Shown: positions 8,516 to 17,493, counted from the stretch's first letter. The stretch is DNA of 64,000 nt from Microbacterium kyungheense (GCF_006783905.1 NZ_VFPE01000003.1:1-64000), one strand, 5' to 3'. Notes: a model not told the origin generated them from the letters alone. Numbers and translations are program-made.

Positions 8516-9217
8516 TCAGCCGGTGGCGCCCGGGCCGTACAGCTCGGCGACCTTCTGCGAACTGAACCAGCCGTCGTACGTGGGGGTCCTCGGCCAGCCC
8601 TCGGGCGAGTCCTGCCACTCCTCGCGCCGTCCGTACGGCAGCAGGTCGATGAGCCCGAACTCGTACGACAGCCGCTCGGTGCCCCGGCCGTTGGTGTGCC
8701 ACGTGCGATAGACGGTGTCGCCGTCGCGCAGGAACACGTTCACCGCGAAGCCGCCGCCGGGCGGGGCATCCATGTCTGCGCCGAACGGGCTGTCGGCGGT
8801 CGAGTACCACTCCATGCGGTTGGCGACCTTCTCCTTGTACGCGAGCGCCTCGTCGATCGGCCCCTGCGTGACGATGACGAAGCGGGCGTCGTAGGGGTCC
8901 AGGAACTCCAGCCGGTCGAACTGCGCCGTGAACCCGGTGCAGCCCGGGCACTGCCACTCCTTGCCCTCGAACCACATGTGGTTGTACACGATGAGCTGCG
9001 TGCGGCCTTCGAAGACGTCGGCCAGTCGCACCGGCCCGTCCTTGCCCACGAGCGTGTAGCCGGGCAGTTCGACCATCGGCAGCCGCCGCCGTTGCGCGGC
9101 GATCGCGTCGAGCTCACGGGTGGCCGCCTTCTCGCGCACGCGCAGTTCGGCGAGTTCGCGCCGCCACGCGTCGGCGTCGACGACGGGCGGGAGGGCGTTC
9201 TGGGTCGTGCTCTGCAT
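8516..9217 (-). CDS. DUF899 family thioredoxin-fold protein
   Basis: A 233-residue cytosolic protein of the DUF899 family, distant relatives of thioredoxins. Family signatures seen: LPMVELPGYTLVGKDGPVRLADVFEGR, then YNHMWFEGKEWQCPGC, where the CPGC pair is at the redox-active position, and YRTWHTNGRG near the C terminus. The role of the family is unproven. The start at 9217 has GGAGGT at ideal spacing; an ATG 42 nt upstream lacks one. Upstream lie a perfect palindrome and a repeat element, so its promoter must fall in or before these. Confidence 0.85.
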   Translation of the reverse strand: MQSTTQNALPPVVDADAWRRELAELRVREKAATRELDAIAAQRRRLPMVELPGYTLVGKDGPVRLADVFEGRTQLIVYNHMWFEGKEWQCPGCTGFTAQFDRLEFLDPYDARFVIVTQGPIDEALAYKEKVANRMEWYSTADSPFGADMDAPPGGGFAVNVFLRDGDTVYRTWHTNGRGTERLSYEFGLIDLLPYGRREEWQDSPEGWPRTPTYDGWFSSQKVAELYGPGATG

Positions 9218-9303
9218 CGGGACCTCCGGAGGACGGTTTCGTATGTTCACACCGTACACATCTGGTTCTCCGCGTCAAGGGGTCCGCAGAAATGGCGGGG
9301 AAC

Positions 9304-9339
9304 AGTGGATGCCGGCGGCAGCTGCCGCCGGCATCCACT
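9304..9339. repeat. Perfect 36-bp palindrome
   Basis: Arms AGTGGATGCCGGCGGCAG, no spacer. It lies between divergent genes, so it is not a normal terminator. It is 12 nt from the second copy of the inverted-repeat element. Confidence 0.8.
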
Positions 9340-9351
9340 CCCCTCGCCGAC

Positions 9352-9419
9352 ATCATGTGCTCTCGCCGAGTGCGCACGTTATCGGCGCTGGGCGTGTGCG
9401 CTCGGCGAGAGCACATGAT
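9352..9419. repeat. Extragenic inverted-repeat element, copy 2
   Basis: The same perfect 19-nt arms as at 1401-1470 (9352-9370 and 9401-9419). Here pairing continues 8 more positions with two mismatches, leaving a 14-nt loop. The loop sequence differs from copy 1. Confidence 0.75.
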
Positions 9420-9455
9420 CCCGGCACGACCGCGGGCCGCGCGAGGGGCCGCCGA

Positions 9456-9461
9456 TACGCT
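9456..9461 (+). promoter_or_regulatory. -10 hexamer of leaderless MFS gene
   Basis: TACGCT, 6 nt before the GTG at 9468. Confidence 0.45.
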
Positions 9462-9467
9462 GGAGGC

Positions 9468-10748
9468 GTGCCTGACGAGGAGGTTCGGAGCAAGCAGGAG
9501 GTGCTGCGCCTGCCGGCCTTCGCGCTGTTCTGGAGCGCCGCGACGCTGCGCGCGTTCGGCGGCAGCGTCGCGGGCGTCGCATTCCAGGTGCTCATCGTCT
9601 CGGTGATCGAGGCGACCCCGCTGCAGATCAGCGTACTGAGCGCGCTCGGCGTCGTGCCGTACCTGTTCCTCGGCCTGATCATCGGCGCGCTGATGGATCG
9701 ATGGCGGCGCCAGCGCACCCTCGTGCTCACGAGCATCGGCCGCGCCGTCGTGCTCGCAGTCATCCCGGTGCTGCTGCTGACCGGGACCCTCGGGTTCTGG
9801 TCGCTCGCCGCCGTCGTGTTGACGCTGGGAGTGCTGACCCTGTTCGCGGACTCGGCGGCGCAGCCGCTGCTCCCCCGCATCGTGCCCCGCGATGCGCTCG
9901 TCATGGCGAACGCGCGCCTCGGGCAGAGCCAGACCGTGGCCGAGACCGCCGGCCCCGCGCTCGGCGGCACGCTGCTCAACCTCGTCGGAGCGCCGCTGCT
10001 GTTCGCCTTCGACGCCGTCATCAACGCCGTCGCCGCGCTGCTGCAGTGGCGGATCGCCGTCGCCGAGCCCCGGCCCGCGCCCCGCGCTCCGGGTCGGCAC
10101 GTCGGGCACGAGATCGTCGAGGGCATGCGGTACACGTACGGGCACCGGACCCTGCGCCCGCTTGCGCTGTCGGTGCACACGTGGTTCCTCGGCAACAGCA
10201 TCGTGGCGACCGTGTTCGCGGTGTTCGTGCTGCGCGAACTCGATCTGCCGGCCTGGGCGTTCGGCCTCGCGCTCGCGTGCGGTGCGGTCGGCGGCTTCGC
10301 CGGCGCGGTCATCGCGCCGGCGATCGGGTCCCGGTTCGGCGCGGGCCGCGCGATCCTGGTGGGCCGCGCGCTCGTGGTGGTCCCGTGGGTCGTCCTGGCC
10401 TTCGCGCCGCTCACCGCCGACAGCGGCGTCGCCGTCGTGCTCACCGTCGTCTCGGCCGCCCAGTTCCTCTACGGCCTGTCGATGGGCATCGAGGACGCGA
10501 ATGACATCGCCTACCGCCAGTCCGTCGCGCCCGACGGCATCCAAGGCCGGATGAACTCCACGATCCGCACGGTCAATCGCGTCGTGTTCTTCTTCGGCGC
10601 GCTGCTGAGCGGGGTGCTCATGACGTTCCTCGGCTTCCAGCCGACCATGGCGATCGGCGCCGTGATCTTCGCGATGGCAGCGGTGGTCGTGCTGGCCTCG
10701 CCGCTGCGCACCGCGCGTCACGACGACCAGCCCGACGCGCCGGAGTGA
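9468..10748 (+). CDS. MFS transporter (MFS_3 / enterobactin-exporter-like)
   Basis: A 426-residue inner-membrane protein with about twelve hydrophobic segments. The motif-A loop LIIGALMDRWRRQRTLVLTS lies after helix 2. The PLLPRIVPRDALVMANARLGQSQTVAETAGPALGG block is typical of the DHA3/MFS_3 exporters (siderophore or drug efflux). Substrate unknown. The GTG start is supported by a TACGCT box 6 nt upstream and by the position of the first helix. It is followed by a strong hairpin and then convergent genes. Confidence 0.88.
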   Translation: MPDEEVRSKQEVLRLPAFALFWSAATLRAFGGSVAGVAFQVLIVSVIEATPLQISVLSALGVVPYLFLGLIIGALMDRWRRQRTLVLTSIGRAVVLAVIPVLLLTGTLGFWSLAAVVLTLGVLTLFADSAAQPLLPRIVPRDALVMANARLGQSQTVAETAGPALGGTLLNLVGAPLLFAFDAVINAVAALLQWRIAVAEPRPAPRAPGRHVGHEIVEGMRYTYGHRTLRPLALSVHTWFLGNSIVATVFAVFVLRELDLPAWAFGLALACGAVGGFAGAVIAPAIGSRFGAGRAILVGRALVVVPWVVLAFAPLTADSGVAVVLTVVSAAQFLYGLSMGIEDANDIAYRQSVAPDGIQGRMNSTIRTVNRVVFFFGALLSGVLMTFLGFQPTMAIGAVIFAMAAVVVLASPLRTARHDDQPDAPE

Positions 10749-10776
10749 GGGGATGCCGGCGGCCGCGGCATCCCCT
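10748..10776. terminator. Bidirectional hairpin terminator
   Basis: AGGGGATGCCG pairs perfectly with CGGCATCCCCT across a 7-nt loop, starting in the MFS stop codon; no T-tract. Confidence 0.65.
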
Positions 10777-10861
10777 GCCTCCAGGGTCACCCGGGGCCGG
10801 TTACGAAGGCCGGGTGTCTGCGCCTTCCGCGGGGACCCGTCGTAACGTGCGCGGCGTCGTG

Positions 10862-11340
10862 TTACGCCGGCTGTGGACCCGCGAGCTCGTCGGCATACGC
10901 GGTGACGGCTCGCCCGTACATCGGCAGCGTCGGCGCCAGAGCCCGCAGCGCGACGGCGAGCGCCTCGTCCGGCCGCTCCGCATCGCGCAGGCAGAGCGCG
11001 AGGAACGCCGCGGCCGCAGCGCCGGCGATCGTCTCGTCGCCGAGGTCCCGCAGCAGCTCCGCGCCTTCGTCCGCCCGCCCGATGTTGCGCAGCGAGCTGG
11101 CGAGCTGCACGACGGCTTGCGGCATCCGCTCGCTGTCCAGTCCGGCGGCGAGCGCCGCCCGGTACTGCGGCACGGCGTCGTGCTCGCGCCCGACGAAGTC
11201 CAGCACCGACGCCCACTCGAACAGCGCGGCCGCGTCGTCGGCCGGGCGTTCGTCGACAAGGGCTCGCATGCGGTCGACGACATCGGGGTCGGTGTCGTCG
11301 GCCGTGTTCCAGAACTCCGCGACGCGGTCCTCCCACGAGC

Positions 11341-11344
<4 letters not shown>
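10862..11344 (-). CDS. Tetratricopeptide-repeat protein
   Basis: A 160-residue, all-helical protein with three to four TPR-like units (for example ADDAAALFEWASVLDFVGREHDAVPQY and PQAVVQLASSLRNIGRADEGAELL). It has no signal or membrane segment. Its ATG overlaps the stop of the UMP kinase gene by 4 nt (ATGA), so the two are translationally coupled. TPR_5-type proteins of this size are common in actinobacteria without known function. Whether it acts on the kinase is open. Confidence 0.82.
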
Positions 11345-12081
<737 letters not shown>

Positions 12082-12263
12082 CGCACCCTCTCCTCACCGG
12101 CGGGCGACGGCGTCGTCGCCCGGACGATGCTAGCGGCGCGCGACGCCCGGTGCAGCCGCGCGACGGACTTGCATAACCATTCGACCTAGCGAGATTACTC
12201 ACAAGCTGGATAGCGTGAAGGAGGAGTCCCACCCACCCCGAGGAATCATCTGGAGGATGATCG

Positions 12264-13865
12264 ATGGAGATCACGCGACGTACGGTGCTGACCGGAGCCG
12301 CCGTCCTGGGAGCTGCCGCCGCGATCGGCGCACCGAACCCGGCGAACGCGAGCACACGATCGGCCGCGGCGACCGGGCAGGCCGCGAACCCCAAGGCGGT
12401 CGAGCGCTGGGGCATGCACGAGATCGTGCTCAACGGCCCTGACAAGGGGAACCCCTACGTCGACGTCACCGTCGCTGCGGTGTACGAGGGCGCAGGCCAG
12501 ACCATCACGGTACCGGGCTTCTACGACGGCGACGGCACGTTCCGCGTCCGATTCTCGCCACCGCAGTCAGGGCAGTGGCGGTGGCGCACCGACAGCAACC
12601 TGCCGGCGCTGCGCCAGGCCGGCAAGGTCGACGTGATCGAGCCCGCGTCGGGCAATCACGGGCCGGTCCAGGTCGTTCCCGGCGGGTACCACTTCGTCTA
12701 CGCCGACGGATCGCCGTACCGGCAGATCGGCACGACGTCGTACTCCTGGGCTCTCCAGTCCGACGAGAAGTGCGAGCTGACGCTGAACACGCTCAGCACG
12801 TCGCCGTTCAACAAGATCCGCATGCTCGTCTTCCCCAACGTCCCCGCCGAGGCGACCGATCCCTTCGTGCGCACCGGCACCGGGCCTCGCGACTGGGACC
12901 CGACGCGCATCGACCCCGCGTACTTCCGTCGCTACGAGAGCCGCATCGAGCGCCTCCTCGCACTCGGGATCCAGGCCGATGTCGTGCTGTTCCAGCCGTA
13001 CGACACGGCGCGGGGCTACTCCGACATGACGCGCACCGACGACGAGCGGTACGTGAAGTATGTCGCCGCCCGGTTCGGCGCCTACCGGAACGTGTGGTGG
13101 TCGATGGCCAACGAGTACGACGGCATCAAGACCAAGACCGTCGACGACTGGGATCACCTGTTCCAGGTTCTCCAGGCGGCCGACCCCCACAACCGGCTGC
13201 GTTCGGTGCACAACAAGAACATCTACTACGACGCCCGCAAGCCCTGGATCACGCACGCGAGCATCCAGAGCGCCGGCGCCGCGCTGGACGGGCTGCGGGC
13301 ACACTTCCATCGCCAGTTCGCACTGAAGCCGGTGATCTTCGACGAGGTCGCGTACGAGGGCAACATCAGCGAACGCTGGGGCCAGCTCTCGGGCGAGCAG
13401 ATGACGCACCGCTTCTGGAACACCTTCGTCGGCGGCACATACTGCGGCCACGGCGAGACCCTCAACCCCGAGCAGAAGCCGAGCATCTCGTGGCTGGGGC
13501 AGGGCGGCACGCTCAACGGCACCAGTGCACCGCGCCTGGCGTTCCTCAAGCAGATCATGGAGGACGGTCCGGCTCCCGGCATCAACGCCCTGCAGCCGGA
13601 CTGGGACTACGACATCGCGGGTGTCGACAGCCAGTACTACCTGCGCTACTTCGGTGAGAGCGCCCCGACGCAGTGGGAGGCGATCCTCCCGAGCGGCTCC
13701 GGCCTGTCGTATCAGGTCGACATCATCGACACGTGGAACATGACCATCACGTCTGCCGGGGTCTACAACATGGCCAAGGTTCCGCGCGGCGCCCAGGATC
13801 CGGCTCGTCCCACGGTCGCGCTTCCCGGCACGCAGTGGATCGCGGTCCGGTTCACCCGGGTCTGA
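12264..13865 (+). CDS. TAT-exported apiosidase-like glycoside hydrolase (DUF5060/DUF4038/DUF5605)
   Basis: A 533-residue exported enzyme. TRRTVLTGAAVLGAAAAIGA is a twin-arginine signal. An N-terminal beta-sandwich follows (about residues 50-130, DUF5060 type: VERWGMHEIVLNG, then PPQSGQWRWRT). A TIM-barrel of the apiosidase-like DUF4038 type comes next (YRQIGTTSYSWALQ, then RNVWWSMANEYDG with its catalytic-position Glu, and FDEVAYEGNI as the probable second carboxylate). The C terminus is DUF5605-like. Such enzymes cut apiose- or furanose-containing plant polysaccharides; the exact bond is not predictable. GGAGG lies 7 nt before the ATG. It is a solitary gene, divergent from pyrH. Confidence 0.8.
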   Translation: MEITRRTVLTGAAVLGAAAAIGAPNPANASTRSAAATGQAANPKAVERWGMHEIVLNGPDKGNPYVDVTVAAVYEGAGQTITVPGFYDGDGTFRVRFSPPQSGQWRWRTDSNLPALRQAGKVDVIEPASGNHGPVQVVPGGYHFVYADGSPYRQIGTTSYSWALQSDEKCELTLNTLSTSPFNKIRMLVFPNVPAEATDPFVRTGTGPRDWDPTRIDPAYFRRYESRIERLLALGIQADVVLFQPYDTARGYSDMTRTDDERYVKYVAARFGAYRNVWWSMANEYDGIKTKTVDDWDHLFQVLQAADPHNRLRSVHNKNIYYDARKPWITHASIQSAGAALDGLRAHFHRQFALKPVIFDEVAYEGNISERWGQLSGEQMTHRFWNTFVGGTYCGHGETLNPEQKPSISWLGQGGTLNGTSAPRLAFLKQIMEDGPAPGINALQPDWDYDIAGVDSQYYLRYFGESAPTQWEAILPSGSGLSYQVDIIDTWNMTITSAGVYNMAKVPRGAQDPARPTVALPGTQWIAVRFTRV

Positions 13866-13868
13866 GAG

Positions 13869-13923
13869 GAGTGGATGCCGTCTCCCCGGCGCTCCGGAAG
13901 TGCCAGGGCGGCGGCATCCACTC
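13869..13923. terminator. Bidirectional hairpin terminator
   Basis: GAGTGGATGCCG pairs perfectly with CGGCATCCACTC around a 31-nt loop, between the convergent glycosidase and DAHP synthase genes. Confidence 0.65.
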
Positions 13924-13928
13924 TTCCG

Positions 13929-15002
13929 TCATGCGGCGATAGCGAGCTGGTGGCGGCGCTGCCGCGCTGCGGCGGCCAGCTCGCCCAGCAGGACCTCGGT
14001 GGTGTCCCAGTCGATGCAGGCGTCGGTGACCGACTGGCCGTACACGAGGCTGTCGCGGGTGCCGGCCGTGAGCTTCTGGCTGCCGCCTACGAGGAAGCTC
14101 TCGATCATGACGCCGGCGATGTCGCCGGTGTCGGCGAGCTGACCGGCGAGCTCGCGCACCACCTCGGCCTGGCGCACGTGGTCCTTGCCGCTGTTGGCGT
14201 GGCTGGCGTCGACCACCAGCCGGCGCGGCATGCCGGCGCGCTCGAGCAGCTCGGCCGCACGTTCCAGGTCGGCGGGGCCGTAGTTGGGTCCGCCGCGACC
14301 TCCCCGCAGCACGACATGGGCGGCGCGGTTCCCGGTCGTCGAGACGACGGCCGCCGCACCCGCGTCGTCGGTGCCGAAGAACACATGCCGCTGGGACGCG
14401 ACCGTGCAGCCGTCGATCGCGATCTGCACGTCGCCGTCGGTCGCGTTCTTGAAGCCGATCGGCATCGACAGCCCCGATGCGAGCTGACGGTGGATCTGGC
14501 TCTCGGTGGTGCGGGCGCCGATCGCACCCCACGCGACGGCGTCGGCGATGAACTGCGGGCTGATGGGCTCCAGGAACTCGCAGCCGATAGGCAGCCCGAG
14601 GTCGAGGACGTCGAGCAGCAGGCGCCGCGCGACGCGCAGGCCGCGCACGACGTCATGCGTCCCGTCGAGGCCGGGATCGTTGATGAGCCCCTTCCAGCCG
14701 CCGGTCGAGCGGGGCTTCTCGAAGTACACGCGCATGACGACGAGCAGGTCGTCGCGGTGCCGGTCCGCCACGGCGGCGAGGCGGCGCGCGTAGTCGACCG
14801 CGGCCTCGGGGTCGTGCACCGAGCACGGTCCCACCACGACGAGCAGGCGGTCGTCGTCGCCGCGGAGGACCGCCTCCACCTCCGCGCGGGCATCGGTGAC
14901 GGCGGTCTCGTGCGCGGCGGTCATGGGCAGTTCGCGGCGCAGCTCCGCCGGTGACGGGAGCGGCGTGAAGGAGGCGACGCGGAGGTCGTGCGTGGCGTTC
15001 AT
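13929..15002 (-). CDS. 3-deoxy-7-phosphoheptulonate synthase, class I (DAHP synthase)
   Basis: A 357-residue enzyme condensing phosphoenolpyruvate and erythrose 4-phosphate, the first step of the shikimate pathway. Class I (AroF/G/H) motifs are present: VVGPCSVHDPEAAVDYA, VMRVYFEKPRSTGGWKGLINDP, GARTTESQIHRQLASGLS, GFKNATDGD and VDASHANSGKD (metal/PEP ligands). Which feedback-sensitive isozyme it represents cannot be told, so no symbol is given. The start at 15002 is close to the family start. The leader upstream (15003-15135) folds into two adjacent perfect hairpins, suggesting RNA-level control. Confidence 0.94.
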   Translation of the reverse strand: MNATHDLRVASFTPLPSPAELRRELPMTAAHETAVTDARAEVEAVLRGDDDRLLVVVGPCSVHDPEAAVDYARRLAAVADRHRDDLLVVMRVYFEKPRSTGGWKGLINDPGLDGTHDVVRGLRVARRLLLDVLDLGLPIGCEFLEPISPQFIADAVAWGAIGARTTESQIHRQLASGLSMPIGFKNATDGDVQIAIDGCTVASQRHVFFGTDDAGAAAVVSTTGNRAAHVVLRGGRGGPNYGPADLERAAELLERAGMPRRLVVDASHANSGKDHVRQAEVVRELAGQLADTGDIAGVMIESFLVGGSQKLTAGTRDSLVYGQSVTDACIDWDTTEVLLGELAAAARQRRHQLAIAA

Positions 15003-15057
15003 GGGTTCCTGTTCCCGGCGGAACCCGGATGCCAGGCCACCGCCGTCTTAACGACGA

Positions 15058-15085
15058 AGGCAGACCCTCGGATGAGTGTCTGCCT
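15058..15085 (-). promoter_or_regulatory. DAHP-synthase leader hairpin, proximal
   Basis: AGGCAGAC and GTCTGCCT pair perfectly, with further inner pairs. It lies in the 222-nt gap between the lipoprotein gene end and the DAHP synthase start and directly abuts the distal hairpin. No T-run follows on either strand. Confidence 0.55.
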
Positions 15086-15135
15086 GTGGCTCTGGAGGCG
15101 CTGCGCTTATCGGCGGTCGGCTCCTCCAGAGCCAC
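15086..15135 (-). promoter_or_regulatory. DAHP-synthase leader hairpin, distal
   Basis: GTGGCTCTGGAGG (15086-15098) pairs perfectly with CCTCCAGAGCCAC (15123-15135), 24-nt loop. It may terminate the upstream lipoprotein transcript or act in an attenuator. A small reading frame opening at 15147 runs through it but has no run of aromatic codons. Confidence 0.55.
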
Positions 15136-15223
15136 TCCGATACGCATACCAGCGGATGTCCATCCCGCGACCGTACCCGCGGCGCGGGACGATCGTCAAA
15201 TCCCGGCCGCGGTCGCCGCGCGA

Positions 15224-15880
15224 TCAGCCGCCCGGGCCGACCGGGTCGACAGGTGCGCCGTCGCCGTTCTCGGGGATGTCGCCGCGCTCGACGGGGGTCG
15301 CCGGACCGGTGGGGGCATCCGAGAACAGCAGTTCGAGCTCGGCCTCCGACGGCACGTGCACCGCCTGCGCCGCGGCCGCCAGGTCCTCGGCCGGGACGCC
15401 GTCCATGCCGATCACCCGGATGACGGCGCCCTCCGACGACGTGGCGTATTCGTCGATGCCGCCGCCCGATCGATGCCAGACGCCGTCCTCTTCGGTGCAC
15501 GTCACGGGCGCGTCGGCGGCATCCCACAGCGGCATCGCCGCGCAGGTCTCGGCGGTGAGCTCACCGCGGTCCGTGCGGAGCATGAGGATCCCGCCCGAGC
15601 CGTCGGCGGTCCACGAGGCAGACATGCCCTCCACCCCGTTCGCGCCGACCGATTGCGGCGCCAGCACGTAGCCGTCCACCTCGGTCGTGTAGACGAGGTC
15701 GGGAGCGATGCCGAGGGCGCCGGCACGCGCGGCGATCGCGTCGGGCTCTGCGGCATCGGTCACCCCGGTGCCGGCCGCCGGCGTGGCGCATCCGGTGAGC
15801 AGCAGCGCGATGAGCAGAGGGACGGCGATGCCTGCTGACGTGGCCGCACGGAGGGGACGCATGATCGCATCCTGCCTCAT
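15224..15880 (-). CDS. Lipoprotein of unknown function
   Basis: A 218-residue lipoprotein. After MRQDAIMRPLRAATSAG comes a hydrophobic segment ending in LLLTGC, a lipobox, so the mature protein is anchored at the outer face of the membrane. The rest has two cysteines (AETCAAM, APVTCTEEDG) and no recognised domain; the C terminus is Pro/Gly-rich. GAGGA before the ATG at 15880 favours that start; an in-frame ATG at 15862 is also possible. It is divergent from the Nudix gene. Confidence 0.78.
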   Translation of the reverse strand: MRQDAIMRPLRAATSAGIAVPLLIALLLTGCATPAAGTGVTDAAEPDAIAARAGALGIAPDLVYTTEVDGYVLAPQSVGANGVEGMSASWTADGSGGILMLRTDRGELTAETCAAMPLWDAADAPVTCTEEDGVWHRSGGGIDEYATSSEGAVIRVIGMDGVPAEDLAAAAQAVHVPSEAELELLFSDAPTGPATPVERGDIPENGDGAPVDPVGPGG

Positions 15881-15907
15881 GGCGTCCTCGGACGGGCGGA
15901 CCGGACA

Positions 15908-15913
15908 TAGTGT
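15908..15913 (+). promoter_or_regulatory. -10 hexamer of leaderless Nudix gene
   Basis: TAGTGT, 7 nt before the ATG at 15921. Confidence 0.45.
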
Positions 15914-15920
15914 GGCCTCC

Positions 15921-16463
15921 ATGATCTGGCAGACGCTCGCCTCCCGCACCGTGTACGAGAACCGCTGGATCCGGGTGCGCGAGGACGATGTCGTCGGTCC
16001 CGACGGCGCGGGCATCTACGGCGTCGTCGAGATGCGGCATCCTGCCGTCTTCGTCGTCGCGCTGGACCCCGACGATCGTGTGCTCCTCGTCTCGCTGTAC
16101 CGGTACGCGACCGGACGATCGTCGCTCGAGGTGCCCGCCGGGGGTTCGGACGGCGAGGACGCCCTGGTCGCCGCGCGGCGTGAGCTCGCCGAAGAGACCG
16201 GGTATGCGGCCGCCGAATGGACCGAGATCGGCCGCATGGATGCCCTCAACGGCCTGGCCGACGCGCCCGAGCACGTGTTCCTCGCCCGCGACCTGCGGCC
16301 GGTGGCCGACGCGACGCACTCCCAGCACGAAGAGGGCATCGACGACGTGCGGTGGGTGCCGTTCGCCGATGCGCTGGCGCTCGTGGCGGCGGGCGAGATC
16401 GCCGACGGCGAGACGATCGCCGCCCTCGCATTCGCGGGGATCCACCTGGGGCGGTTCCGCTGA
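15921..16463 (+). CDS. Nudix hydrolase, ADP-ribose pyrophosphatase-like
   Basis: A 180-residue hydrolase of nucleoside-diphosphate-linked compounds. The Nudix box is EVPAGGSDGEDALVAARREL followed by AEETGY, one residue shorter than the standard GX5E spacing in its first part but with the metal-binding REL-AEE core intact. The ADPRase-type Pro-Ala-Gly before the box and the HPAVFVVALD strand support an ADP-ribose/sugar-nucleotide substrate. Leaderless start at 15921. Its stop overlaps the next gene start by one base (TGATG), so the two genes form an operon. Confidence 0.88.
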   Translation: MIWQTLASRTVYENRWIRVREDDVVGPDGAGIYGVVEMRHPAVFVVALDPDDRVLLVSLYRYATGRSSLEVPAGGSDGEDALVAARRELAEETGYAAAEWTEIGRMDALNGLADAPEHVFLARDLRPVADATHSQHEEGIDDVRWVPFADALALVAAGEIADGETIAALAFAGIHLGRFR

Positions 16464-17245
16464 TGCGTCCCGCGGAGACCGAGTGGATGCCGCCGGCCGA
16501 GGTCGACTGGGTCCACATCCCTGCGGGCGTCGTGCAGCGGGGCACCCCGGGCGCAGAGCTCGACGCGGTGGCCGCGCGGTACGCCGACACCGGGATCCGG
16601 GCGGCCTGGTTCCGAAAGGAGGCACCGCGCACGGCGGTGCACGTGCCGGCGTTCCGGATCGCCCGCACGCCCGTCACGAACGCCGAGTGGATGGCCTTCG
16701 CCGCCGAGACCGGTCGTACGGTCCCGTCCGGCCCTGCCGACCACCCCGTCATCGGGGTGGCGTGGGCCGACGCCGTCGCGTACTGCGGCTGGCTCGGCGA
16801 GCGCCTGAGCACGGACCTGCGGCTGCCGACCGAGGACGAATGGGAGCGCGCCGCCCGCGGCGACGACGACCGCGAGTTCCCGTGGGGCTCGGAGTACCGC
16901 ACCGGCCTGGCGAACCTCCATGACCTCGGCCTCGGCACGACGACCCCGGTCGGCTCGTTCCCCGACGGCGCGAGCCCGTTCGGCGTGCTCGACCTCGCGG
17001 GCAACGCCGACGAGTGGACCTCGACCCGGTACGCGCCCTACGCCGGAGCACCGGCGGACGTCCCGGCAGTCGAGGACTGGGCCTTCGACCCGCACATCAC
17101 CCGCGGCGGCGCGTTCCGCCACGACCGCGACCTCGCACGCTGCGCTCGGCGCCACGGCGCCTACGAGGCCGATCTCGCCGCCATCGGGGTCGGTTTCCGC
17201 CTCGCAGCGGACGCGGCCCCGCAGGATCGGATGCCGCGTCAATAG
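16463..17245 (+). CDS. SUMF1/formylglycine-generating-enzyme-like protein
   Basis: A 260-residue protein of the SUMF1/EgtB/PvdO fold. It shows the VHIPAGVVQRGTP start, FRIARTPVTNAEWMAF, RLPTEDEWERAARG, GVLDLAGNADEWT and ITRGGAFRH signatures. True formylglycine-generating enzymes carry two copper/active-site cysteines after the GGS motif; here the segment is GGAFRHDRDLARCARR, with only one Cys, at about the second position. It therefore may not be a sulfatase-maturing enzyme, and no sulfatase is nearby. Start overlaps the Nudix stop (TGATG). The end overlaps a small convergent gene by 7 nt. Confidence 0.82.
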   Translation: MRPAETEWMPPAEVDWVHIPAGVVQRGTPGAELDAVAARYADTGIRAAWFRKEAPRTAVHVPAFRIARTPVTNAEWMAFAAETGRTVPSGPADHPVIGVAWADAVAYCGWLGERLSTDLRLPTEDEWERAARGDDDREFPWGSEYRTGLANLHDLGLGTTTPVGSFPDGASPFGVLDLAGNADEWTSTRYAPYAGAPADVPAVEDWAFDPHITRGGAFRHDRDLARCARRHGAYEADLAAIGVGFRLAADAAPQDRMPRQ

Positions 17246-17430
17246 TCGACGTGCGCCTCCTCCGAGATGTCGAGCGCCGTCGCGGTCGCGCCCCAGGCGC
17301 TGAGCGCGTTGTCGAGCTGTCGGCGCAGCCACTCGGCCGACAGCGACGCCGCGGGCAGGGATGCGAGCTGCCGCTGCCGCTCGTCGACGGTCCCCGAGAG
17401 GTCCGGTGGTTCAGGGTGTGCGTCGTTCAT
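17239..17430 (-). CDS. Small hypothetical protein (63 aa)
   Basis: A 63-residue acidic soluble protein with one predicted amphipathic helix region (SLSAEWLRRQLDNALSAWG). No known domain. Its ATG has GGAAGG at usable spacing, and codon use matches neighbours. It is convergent with the SUMF1-like gene, overlapping it by 7 nt. Confidence 0.6.
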   Translation of the reverse strand: MNDAHPEPPDLSGTVDERQRQLASLPAASLSAEWLRRQLDNALSAWGATATALDISEEAHVDY

Positions 17431-17493
17431 GGGATCTGCCTTCCTTCGAGGATGTGTGCGCGGCTTCGACGAGCAGGATGCCGGGCCAGGCCG

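Noticed and set aside
14653..15147. Leader peptide gene opening at 15147 upstream of DAHP synthase
   Set aside because: No ribosome site and no run of Phe, Tyr or Trp codons; the frame merely continues out of frame into the enzyme gene.
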